From assembly GCA_023053575.1 (NCBI GenBank), contig JAKZAP010000001.1:31514533-31578532 (forward strand): a DNA stretch of 64,000 bases. Reading direction: 5' to 3'. Positions within the stretch are counted from its first letter, which is position 1; every line of letters begins with the position of its first letter. Both the position numbers and the translations under genes were made by a program. The notes under the pieces were generated by a model. It worked only from the letters and a program-made list of their open reading frames with translations. It did not search any database and was not told where the DNA came from. Source of the stretch: Branchinecta lynchi (lineage: Eukaryota; Arthropoda; Branchiopoda; Anostraca; Branchinectidae). Positions 11,501-23,500 of the stretch are shown here, in pieces.

Positions 11501-14500
11501 AAGCCAACTTATTTTGATGTCATTTAATTGAATAACTTGGATTCTTCTAAGGGATGTTTTTATTTTCGACTATCTGCTCTAGTTATGACGTTCAGAATAT
11601 CTGCGGCCGTCGCCACTACTATGACGCGGGGGGAAATTTTAATCTCAACACAAACGCGGCTTTTCAGTGGGCCGTGGTGAGCTTGGTGATAACTGCTTAG
11701 GGCCTGAACAAAAAAAAATCATAAATCTTTCTGGCAAGGCATACGAAACGCAAGCGCATAGAGGTACCACAAATCACACGAAAATTCCACCATTTGAAAA
11801 TCGATTATTCATGTACAGCGGAAGAACGAAGTAACGCATTTTCAGCGGGTCTTCAAGCCAATTTAAGTAAATAAGTGATGTGTAACTAGATTGTCATATC
11901 CCAGCCCTTTTCAGTTAAACTTTGTGAACAGCCTTAAAGGACCTGTTTTACCTATACTAATAACACGACATAGTTCCATAATCACTCTATATATTTCTAA
12001 ATTCGGAGACCCCGATTTCGTACGGTACATTCTAACCCTCTAATAAAACCACACCGATTTCCTCACTTGCCGTGATTTGCTACCTTCGATGTGTATCACG
12101 CAGTCGACTTAATTTTTTCCCTGTTTTCGCTGTAAGTCAACGGGTCTCGGAAAAGGCTTAAAACAGCCAAAATTCTGGGCTATTTGTTGAAAGCACATCA
12201 CAGTTTTAAAGTATTCAAGTATTTTAAAATAGTGGAACTTGAAGTAAATAGTGCGAGGGGTCCTTTAAGGAATAGAATACATGCACATTTTTTTTAATTC
12301 TTATTTATTTTTATCAGTTTGTAGAAATGAATTATGACAGGTTCCACGAATCATGGTTCATGACACTAAACGGATACCAGCTGAGATTCATTCCCCCGAA
12401 ATTTGGGTCCTTCTTTGCAAGGGCCCCTTCAGGCTGGAAGTAGAACAACGAACCTGCAGTCTGTCTGAAGGAATATTTAGGTACTATGAAATAAAGAGCA
12501 GGGTTGTTTTAAGCATTTCAGACCGTCATTTATTCCTCGTTAAGTCGTCCAATCTTAGAATACTGCTTTCCTGTATGACATTTTGGTGTGACCCGCGAGC
12601 AATCGGATGGTCTAGAGAGGATACAATACCGAGCTTTGCTAATGACTGATAAATCTTGGAAAGTTCTTAACATACATTTTAATTTTTTTTTTATAAAGTT
12701 TGTGCTTTAGGTATGGTGGGCAGACTCTTCTGAACCCATCCTTAGCGACATCCTGCCCCCTGACGTTGCTACAGAAAGGGCGAGGCTCAAAGACAAGCTT
12801 CCGAACCAGTCCCTACCCTTCAACCTGTTTTTTTTTTTGGCGACATGTGAGATACAGGAATTGTTTTGTCCCCAATCTGACCATGTTATGTTCTATATTG
12901 ATTATTTTGGTTAGTCTTTAGTTTATGTTTGACTTTAGCACCTGCTATTCGGCCAGTCCGTAATTGGTGTTGCAATAAATTGAACTGGATGCTCTCTAAA
13001 CACAGATATAGACAGGTCAGCATAGACTACATTAAGCTTCAGCTGCTAGAGAAAATTGGAGAGTAACCCTACCTTTCAATTATTTTAGAAGCCTGGGTTC
13101 GTCAGTGCTCCAAATAACAGAAAGATTGTTGAACACAAGTTTTCAGTTAAATGACCTCCTGCTGTAGAATTTGTTAGATCTCTCCCTTAATTCTGTGTTT
13201 TGCAGGAGTTTGCATACCTTGCCCTAAGGGGACGAGTAAACCTTCAGAATCCCGATTGTCATTTCTACTTCATTGAGGATTTCGGGATGGACCCAAATGC
13301 AGTTCCGGATGAGGCCTTCGACTTATTTTTCGGAAGGTTGGTAAGTTTGCTTGGAATACAAATTGCTTCGTTAAGAATTTTAATCTGCTAGATAAATTTG
13401 CCTCTTGCACGATCACTGATTCTGTAGCCTGCTTTTATCTCGCGATTGTAGTGGATTGCGAAGATTGTTCACAAGTTCCTCGGTGACTCAGTTGCTAGCT
13501 CATCGGTCTTGAATACCCAATGTGTTGATAAATCATTGTATTTCAGTTCACTAATTATTGACGTCTTCCCACCCCCGCCCCCTTCCATCTTCGAGATTAG
13601 GTTGGTCATGTACTTGAATTGTCGGTCTTTTGGGACAGTGATCTTGAAAGTCATGTTTAAATTACTTCCTCTCCCACACGGCGACTGTCCCTTGAGTCCC
13701 GTAGGTTGGAACTGTGCATGGCTTCTGGCAAGACAATGCTTGAGCACCCCATCCATAGGTATAATCCTACAACCTAAGACCTACAAGAGCGGCCTTAGTG
13801 GCGATCCTAAAGCTCCAACAGGTAAATCTGACCATGTACGGTAACCTTGTTGGGAAACAAACCTTGCGGGAAAACTAATCTTGTGGGAAAACAAACCTTT
13901 CGGGAAAACCAACCTTGTGGGAAAACAAACCTTATGGGAAAACAAACCTTGTGGGAAAACAAACCTTGTGGGAAAACAAACCTTGTGAGAAAACAAACCT
14001 TGTGGGGAAACAAACCTAGTGGGAAAACAAACCTTGTGAGAAAACAAATCTTGTGGGGCAACTCTAGTGGGAAAACAAACCTTGTGAGAAAACAAACCTT
14101 GTGGGAAAACCAACCTTATGGGGAAAGCAACCCTGCGGGAAAACCAACCTTGTGGGAAAACCAACCTTGTGAGAAAGTGAACCTTTTGGGAAAACCAACA
14201 CAGTGGGAAAACAAACCTAGTGGGAAAACAAACCTTGTGAGAAAACAATCCTTGTGGGAAAACAATTTCTAGCGATCCCGCGAGTTCGGCATACTTCCTG
14301 ATGTGCTAGGGCGATGGAACTTGGCAGGTATGTAAGGGATCCGAACAGATTGACTTGAGAACAGCCGTTTCCCCGACCCGACGATCGTGGGGGGAGTGGG
14401 TGGATGGGGAGTCCGGAATCTAGTGGCGTGCATAACTTTTGAACGGGTGATTGGATTTGAATGAAACTTGTCTGGTGAGCTATCGCCTCGGACGTTCAGT

Positions 14501-17500
14501 GTCAAGTCCGGGTCGGGTCCGATACCTGTGGGGACGGGGTGTGGGGGGGGGGATGGAACTCGAGAAACTCTAAACGCAGAGGGATTGGGACGGAATTTAA
14601 TGGATGTAACAAGCATTAGGCCTAGATGAAATTGACGGAGCCAGATGGTTTTGGGGCTCTGTGGGGGGAGTTGGAAGGTATTTCCTGGAATTCCGGTAGT
14701 CGTGAGTTAGAATAGTTCCAGATGTAAAACGACAACGAAACTTTGCAGGCATATTAGTGACCCGAATTATCTTGACTTAAGAACCTGACACAACATACCC
14801 CCGGAAACTTCCGTTCCTAGATCCGAGCATTTTTTGGGGAGCAAGAGAAGAGAAATATGGAAATTGACTTCTATAAATTGCGAACGAGTGGTCTGATTTG
14901 AGTGAAACTTAATGGGTGATATGGATCGATGACTTCGACATGTAAAACATGAGGTCGAACTATATGCGACCACGATTAGGGGAATTGGGGGCGGGGGGGG
15001 GGGGACTTTTGACATGAACAAAAACGAAACGGATTGACCGAATGAGATGCAAATTCGACAGTGGCGAGTTTATGCGGCCTAGATTTGTTATTTGGCGTCC
15101 GGGCTGGATTCGGCCAAGGTAAGGTGTATGTGAAACTTGCAGATAGGCTATGCTCCAATTTCGGTAAAACTGGATGGACAGGAACAGGGAATTAAGAGAT
15201 ACGACGTTTATGTTTTCAAGTCCTGTTCGACCACAGTAGGTGGAGTTGGATGGAGATTGCCGGAAACTTTGAGGCTCGCATAGGGGTCAAACGAGTGCAT
15301 CAGTTTAAATGAAACATGGAACATAGAGAGAGCACATACCGTAGATGACATATTTGGGCCCGAATAGGATCCGACAACGGTATGAAAAGACGTTTGTACC
15401 GTCTTTCGTGAAAATTTGTAATCTTTATTAGTGTTTACATTTGTATATATTGACGATTTCGACAAATTTGGTTCTTACCATGATAGTTCGAGAAGACTAA
15501 TGGTCGGTTTACACACTGCGTAAAATCCGAGCGTATTTTGAAATCCGAGCGTATTTTACGCACGTTTTGAGCTTGAAAAGATCTCTAGCAATACGGACGT
15601 ATTTAGATACAAAACGGACTGATTTTTCAAATGGACCATAAAAGCGATATCTATCTATCGCAGCGCCTAGAATTCGAGTTACTTGACGTGCTATTTTTTT
15701 AGAAATTTGAAGTTCTTAACCAACCCTATCTTGAAGATGAACGTGAGGCTTTTGTCTTCTCTCCCAATTGTACCGACAAACCAAGGTTCTCAGGACGCAC
15801 CTGGTATTTCGGGGATTGGGACAGTGTATATTCATTTTATGACTGATTCTCGTTTCTAGATTGGGAGAGGCCAGCGCGAAGCAATCAACAAGCTTTCCTT
15901 GAGGACGCGGAAGTTCATTGGCAACACTTCCATGGATCCTCAGCTCTCGTTAATCATGTCTAATCTTGCATGTGTGAAATCCGGAAGCTTGGTAATCGAC
16001 CCTTTTGTTGGCACAGGTGAGACTAGTTGACTTGGTCTCGTTCGGCCACGTTACCTTTTTACGTTCCCTGACTGACCTGCCATGGACCCATGGTAGAATC
16101 ATCAACTAACTCAACTTACCCAACTACAACTTACCCAACTACACTAACAAGACCTAAGGTTTCGATGGGATCCCGAAAATCTAATATTTGATCCAGACAA
16201 TTGAGTCTTGTCTTGGCCACGCTATTTAATCATCTGAGAAAAATCAAGTTCAGATATACCTGTATAAGCCATATCCATTTTGACGATTCTGACCGAAAAT
16301 TCCTGCTTTACTTCTGCCAAATTTTCGGTTACGGCTGAATTCTGAGCGAGCTACTTGTCCAGCAAAAAAAGAACAATTAAGAAACGAATTCAGCGTATCT
16401 CTTTATCCTTATAAAGAAAATCGAATAACTTCAAATAAAACTTTAACTTATAAATTTTTTGGTTTCAACCGGATTCCGGACGAATATATGTCCGGGTAAA
16501 AAACGATTGTCATATACAGACTCAGCGTCTTTTCTTAGCCCTAAATCAACTTCATCTAATCAACTTCAAATAAAACTTTCGCTTTTCACAAATTTTCCGG
16601 TTTGGCCGGATTCGGGGCGAACTAGTTGTCCGACGAGAAAATGAGTGTCATCATCGTGTTCAGCATGTCTTCTTAGCCCATAATCGATCATCTAATAAAG
16701 TTCAAATAAAACTTTTAATTCTAACTAAATTTCCGGTTTTTGCCGGATTCCGGACGAACTACTTATTTGACAAGAAAATAGTTTCCACCATCATGTCTTC
16801 TTACACCATAATCGACTATCTTATTAGCTGCCTAAAAATATTTTGTTTGCCCCTTAATTTGAACCCCCTCCCCAACCCCTAAATTTATGGCTACAGAGCC
16901 CATCTACGAACTTGATCTGATGCCTGACCCAAAGAATCCTCACACCAAGTTTCATCAAAATATCTCATTCCCTTCGAGAATTATCGTGCTGACAGACGGA
17001 CGGACGGACAGACGGACAACTTTTGCATTGTCATGGGTATCCCTCGACTTAAGTTTTGGGATCCCAAAAAAAGTTTTCTCCGAGTAAGGATTAAAGTTAA
17101 CTGCAGTATTTGCTACTGGGATAAATCTTATCTCTACTGAGATCATATTAATCCGAATTCGATATTAGATTGTTTTTTGAGAGGCAAGACTAATCCCAGT
17201 AGCAAATACTGCAAGATTTTTTGTTTTTTCTGTGTCATTAAACCCGTTGGGCTATCTATTGTGAGACTAGTTTAAGTTCTGTCCCTTGTCAGATATTTCT
17301 AACGAATGTTTAACCTTGTTGGTGTTCACCGGAAGGTGTTCAACATTTGTGGAGCGAAAAGTGGGTGGTTCAAGTGCATTTATGGGACATTCACAGAACT
17401 TTTAATATTTCAGGTTCGCTCCTAGTTTCGTCGGCGCATTTTGGTGCCCAAGTCTTTGGGACAGATATAGATTATCTGATGATCCATGGGAAAACCAAGC

Positions 17501-20500
17501 CTACACGAGCGTATCAGGTTAGTTTGCTAATGAAACATACAAACTGATTTTTTCCCTCTGATTTATGTCGTTTTTGCACCTTTTTTGTCCGACCCGCAGG
17601 CAACCCCCCCTCCCCCGAAATAAATTCCTGGATACGGGCCTGAGCCCAGCCAATACCCAAACAGTCAATTAAACACACAACGACTCGTTACCTAAGAAAT
17701 TTTGTTCCCGCCTTCGTCAAGCTTTTTAACTGGCATCATTAATGTAAATAGATTTGAATATTTTGTATCATGCTTGACAAGTCTTTCTTATATTCAGACT
17801 AGTATAGAACTATCTTCTGTGTATAAGTAGTGTTAGTATGGACGAGAACCACCAAATCGGCTTGACCGTTGTATCGGTTTTGAAAATAAATTGAATTGAA
17901 TTCAACAGAGTCCTAACATCCATTATATGTGTAATAATTGAATAAATATAATGCTGCTAAAGGATTTCAAGCCTCTCTGGCTACTTAAAAAAAAAAAAAA
18001 AAAATTAGAGATAAATATTGGGTACCAGAGCTCTAAATAAGTAAAAAAGGAATACTTATCTAATTGTACTTTTTTTTTCACAGAAAAAGCGAGAAGATGA
18101 CGAAAAAATTGTGTCTAACATGGAACAGTATGGGTTGAAGCCTCGCTTTATTGACGTCTGTGTTGCTGATGCATCGAGGAGTGTTTGGAGGAGCGGATGT
18201 CGTTTCGACGCGATTGTTACAGATCGTAAGTCCAGTAGCTCTTCTTCTCTTGCTTAGGTGAGTCTGCACTGTCAGATGATAACACATGACTGTGCATCCT
18301 TGTGTTAAACATTATGCGAAAATATCCGTTATGACGCTTTAATAGATATTCGAGACAAGGCCTCTGTTATGACTATCTTAAGGCGTTTTTCGTGCTCCCA
18401 CAAGCAGTCTGTGGGTCGATTGTGGCACAAAAAGAGTGTTTGGCGAGAGAGTTTTGGGCGGCCCACAAGTGTGTTTCCGTGACCAACGAGATTTTCGTGG
18501 CTCAAATTTGACAAACAACTGGCGAGGTGAATGTCGATTTTGTGGCTCGATTCTGCCGGGAAATTCAAAATCAGCAGTAAAATACTGTCTAAACAATAAA
18601 GTTAACTACTTTTCAAGCATATAGACTTAAAACTGAGCATGCTTTTTATACAGAATGGTAAGGAAATAAGCCTGGAGTTCTGTTTATTGAGATTTTTTTT
18701 TTTTTTAGATATTATAAGTTACCGCCCAAAAAATAGACAAAAGGCGTTTCCGCGAGCTTCAACTAGTGGCTCGACTGTCTGGCACACAGTACTGTTTCCG
18801 CGACCAACACTCAGAAACGTGTGGCCCACAATTGTGTTGCGGAGAAAGGCCTTTAGTGTTTTGCTTCGCGCATTTAAAAGGGTCATAATTAAAATATTTA
18901 CATAACGTTCTTCTGACAGATGACTGATGCATTCGTCGAACTAATGATATTGGTTATTTGCCCAAATAAATAAAACATTTTTGCCCGACTTTGTTACAAA
19001 CTCGGTTACCTTGTTGTTCCAATCGGAAAAACTCTGAGACTGACAAAGCCACCAATTCTGAAAAAAAAATGGAAAGAGTAATACGCGGGCAAGACGCTAG
19101 CTGCCTAAACCGAAGATCACTCGCAAAATCTTTTTACAAAGTTTTGCTTCCACAAGTCTAAAAATGGAAATCCTTCCAAGAAGTCCACGAGGGAAAAGCC
19201 TGAAGATAATTTCGCAAACCACATTGGCCTGGAATATCACAAAAAATCAACGAAGAAACCAACGAAAATGGGGTTTTCCAGTCACTCGCTAGTACCGAGC
19301 GAGAACAGTCGTAATTGTTATTTGCAGGTATTGGTGAGTGGCTCGCTGTCTTTATTTTAGGCTTTCAGTTCTTCCAATTATGTTTTAATCTTCGGTTTCT
19401 TGTTGGTTTTCTGCTTTGTTTTAGTTTCTTGGTTGTTGATCTTCATTCTCGTTTTGGCATTTTTCTTCTAAATTTTCTGTCTGCGCTGAAGAAGGGAGGC
19501 GGTTGTCCTCCCAAAATATTCACCTTTTATTTCAGTATATTTGTTGGCCTTTACAAACCCCATTTTCGTTGGTTTCTGCGTTGAAAGCCTGTAGCTATCT
19601 GTGCAAACTTCAGAAGCCAATGACAGCTACACTGGGGGTTTGCTGTGGTACGCTTTGTCTAAGCAGCGAGATTTTTTTTTTTAGCTCCTTATGGAATCCG
19701 TGAAGGCAGCGCTAAGGTTGGCAGCAAAAAGCAGGCAAAAGTCCCTGAGAGCTGTCTTGACAAACACCACCCTTCAAAGATTCAGTACTCCCTAGCCAAC
19801 GTTTGTAGCGATCTCCTCAAGTTTGCTGGAAGGCATTTGGAAATGCATGGACGGTTGGTCTTCTGGCTCCCTGTTTATCGGTAAGGCTTCACTTTAGTAT
19901 TATTATTATTTACTAGTATTATTATTATTTATTTGAATCCTTCAAAACTGAAGAGTAATATATAAAAAGGAACAACAACATGTCAGTCAGACTCACACAC
20001 ACTTACATACTAATAAACAGCTGACCGTTAAAGAGAAACTAACTTGACACTATGACACTATGTACTTTGACAGACTAACAAACATTAGTGCCAACTAAAC
20101 AGGACTGCGATGCTGTCGTTAGTCATTCGGGAAAGCCTTGCCTTTATATATCATACTGATACCTAAAATACGTAAGTTTCCATCATAATAATAAGAGACT
20201 GTCTGAAAATATGCACGCCTTTCCTTCTCGCACTAACATCAGTTGCGTTTTTGCAGATACGATGGTTCTGTTACCACGGTAACTGGATTTGTAATTAGTG
20301 GTTTTTGCAGTAACCGTAATATCTGATATACGGTTGCTCTGCAAAACAACAATTGCCGAAATTGCACTTTTCTAAGTCATCCCAAAAGAAAAACTGATAT
20401 TCAGTCGCATCACGTTGCCAAACTTCTTTCCCACCAATCCGACAAAAATTGATGAAAGTGATATGACTTTTTCAGATACCACTATCAGTTACCGCGGTCC

Positions 20501-23500
20501 ATCTATATATCAGATACCACAATAATTGCAACAACGCTTTTTCGCCGTGGTATCGGATACCACGATAACTACAAAAAACGACTTTAGACGGTGGTATCAG
20601 ATATATATAACTATCATCGGTGCCTAAAATTACGGGTCGAGCTGTTATGCGAGCCTCAGGTTTCATCATAAATAGCCCGACTTGTTCTCTGCATGTAAGG
20701 TGTGGAACTTGTTTTGAATTTATTCGGCTTTGTTCTTTTGTTTTGGAGGAGTTAGAACAAATGAAGTGACATTTGATTCAAATACAAGGGGGTTCTAATG
20801 ACGCTCTACATCTATGTGGGCCAACACAAAAGCCTAAGATGATTCCTACCTTCACATTTCACGTTTGAGCTCCTGCGCACTTGCTGTGAACAAAATAGAG
20901 TGTTGTTTATTAGCCAGATGCAACAGTGACAAGTAAAACCTAACCTTCATCCGAAATCATTGAAAGAATTAATTTCTGAAAACTTGTTACATCATATCAT
21001 TTGTTTAATAAAAGGTATATTTTTAAATTTATTCTATCATAGTTTATTTTAATTACTTTATTCACCGAATGCAGCAGTAGCAGGAAAGGTTGAAAAGATG
21101 CTATGCAATATTGAATAATCTACTCTTACTGAAAGAAGAACCAGATAAATGATTCTAGTAACGTTCTTTCGGTGCAGAGCAGAATAACACTGGAGAGTAG
21201 CGCCAAGACCTATGCGCTCCATGCTTTGCAAACAGACCATACTCGTAGCGCCGCCCACTATGCTTGCGGCATTTAAAGTGAGACGAACTTGCGGGTTTAG
21301 AAATTTCTAGTAAAGCAAATATGCAGTCTTCACACCAAGGAAACAATGGAATCTGTATCTTCTTTGCAGTGTTCAGAATATGAAGTTATCGGAGCCAGCG
21401 CTTGTGAATGACTGAATGAGGATCAGTAGAGATGGTCTCTATCGCTAGTGGTGATAGTATCGCACTTATCCGAGTGTGGTCAATTTTGCCAAGTCTTGGC
21501 GCTACACACTAGTGTTATTTCACTCTGGTTCGGAGTCATGACTTGTGATGGACTCACGGGCTCTTGGCATTAATGCGGACCTTCAATTGAATTGCTGATA
21601 CCCTTGGTAATGTTTTTGTGCTTACTTCTAGTTTGGATTATAACGAGGATCGGCTTCCCCGTCACCCTTGTCTCAAGTTGATTGTAAACTGCGAACAGAC
21701 CCTGGCCAGTCATACAAGTCGGCGACTACTGGTCATGGAGAAGATTTCCGAACCGGAGGTACTCACTTTTCATTCTTGGAACAAGTTATTAGTTGTGTTT
21801 TTGCAGATACCATGATATCTGATACCACGGTCTAAAGTCGTTTTCGCAGTTACCGTGGTATCTGATACCACAGTCAAAAGGCGTGTATGCAGTTATCGTG
21901 GTATCTAGCCAGTTATTGTGGGATCTGATATTCATATACCATAGTCCAACCGTGGTAACTAATCGTGGTATCTGAAAGAGTCATCTCACTTTCATCAGTT
22001 TTTTGTCAAATTGGTGGGAAAGAAGTTTGGCACTTCGTGATGTGACTGTATATCAGTTTGTCTTTTGGGATGACCTCGGAAAGCACAATTTCGGCTATTG
22101 TCATTTCTGCAGAGCAACCGTATATCAAATACCACGGTAACTGCAAATATGACTAATTGTAGATCCAGTTACAGTGGTAACAGGTACCATGGTATCTGCA
22201 AAAATGCAACTGTTATATTTCTGTTTTTAGTCTTCTCATGAGGAGCCGCATGCCAAAGTATGGATGCTTGATGCTTTTTGATCTTTTTTTTTACTTTTAC
22301 TTTTACCCAACTTTCCGGTTTTTGTCGGATTCCGGACGAACTACTTATCCGACAAGAAAATAGTTTTCACCATCGTAATCAGCATGTCTTCTTACCCAAT
22401 ATCATATTAGCTGTTTAAAGATATTTTGTTTGTCCCTTAATTTGAACCCCCTCCCCCACCCTCAAATATAGGGCTACAGAGCCCATCTTCGAACTTGACC
22501 TGTACTTTGACCGAAAGAATCCTCCCACCAAGTTTCATCAAAATATCTCAATCCCCTCGAGAGTTATCGTGCGGACAGACGGACGTACGGACAGACAGAC
22601 GGACAACTTTTGCGATGTCGTAGGTATCCCTCCGCTTTTGTTTTGGGATCCCAAAAACAAATACAAAACACATTAGATAACAGTTTTAATCTTGGGCCAG
22701 GAGACGGGATAAAAGGTCATTCGTTGGTTGGGTCCAGTTGTCAAAGACTTTCGGTACAGACGAAGAGACTTCAGAAAGGGTAATACTTACATCCTGAACT
22801 TCAGACTTGTCCGTTAGTGTGTGGTTCTGGCATATTTTGTAACGATGGAGCAGGTGCTTTGCATGTTTAAAGTAGCACGACTTTACCTTTCTTAGTTCTC
22901 TTTCGCTGAGCATGTGTTACGCGAGAACGAAATAAGAGAGAAGGAACGCAGAGTGTACTGTATAATTCTATAAGGTTTTTCGGTCGTACCGCCCTCGGTT
23001 AGGGACGATGCGCCCATAAGCAGCACGGATGGATTTAATAATTATAATAATGATAATAATTTTATTTTTCACCAATCAAAAAGCACATGGCATAGACGGA
23101 GTAGGAATAAAGAAAAAAAAGAAGAAGGAAACAAGAGGAGACCAGACACACATAGAGACTACGACAACATTATCCTATCTACAAAACTATCCTATTGTAG
23201 AATTAAATACGTCTTGAACAACTGAAGTAAAAGAGTCGCGCTCCCATGTTCGTGGTACAGCTGGAAACTATAGGAGGGTTTCCGCGAAATTCCGGAATCA
23301 CTTTTCAGCCAGCAGAGCATATCATAACTGAAATCCGATTCCTGGAATTGCTTTCCACTTTCCCATTGAATTGATCGTGATTCGCGAGAACAGATGGAAC
23401 GCTGAAGTTGCTGGGAAAATGTTGAATTCCAAACTTGTTATGGAACATGCGGCCTTTGGCTCAAGTGCCATACACCTATCGCTTCCCTGTCAGTCGGTCC

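Noticed and set aside
13781..14272. Overlapping ORFs of 155 aa (-) and 141 aa (+) with repeated KTNLV or CFPTRFVF motifs
   Set aside because: Both come from the 17-bp minisatellite; no start context, no splice logic, and the patterns are pure repeats.
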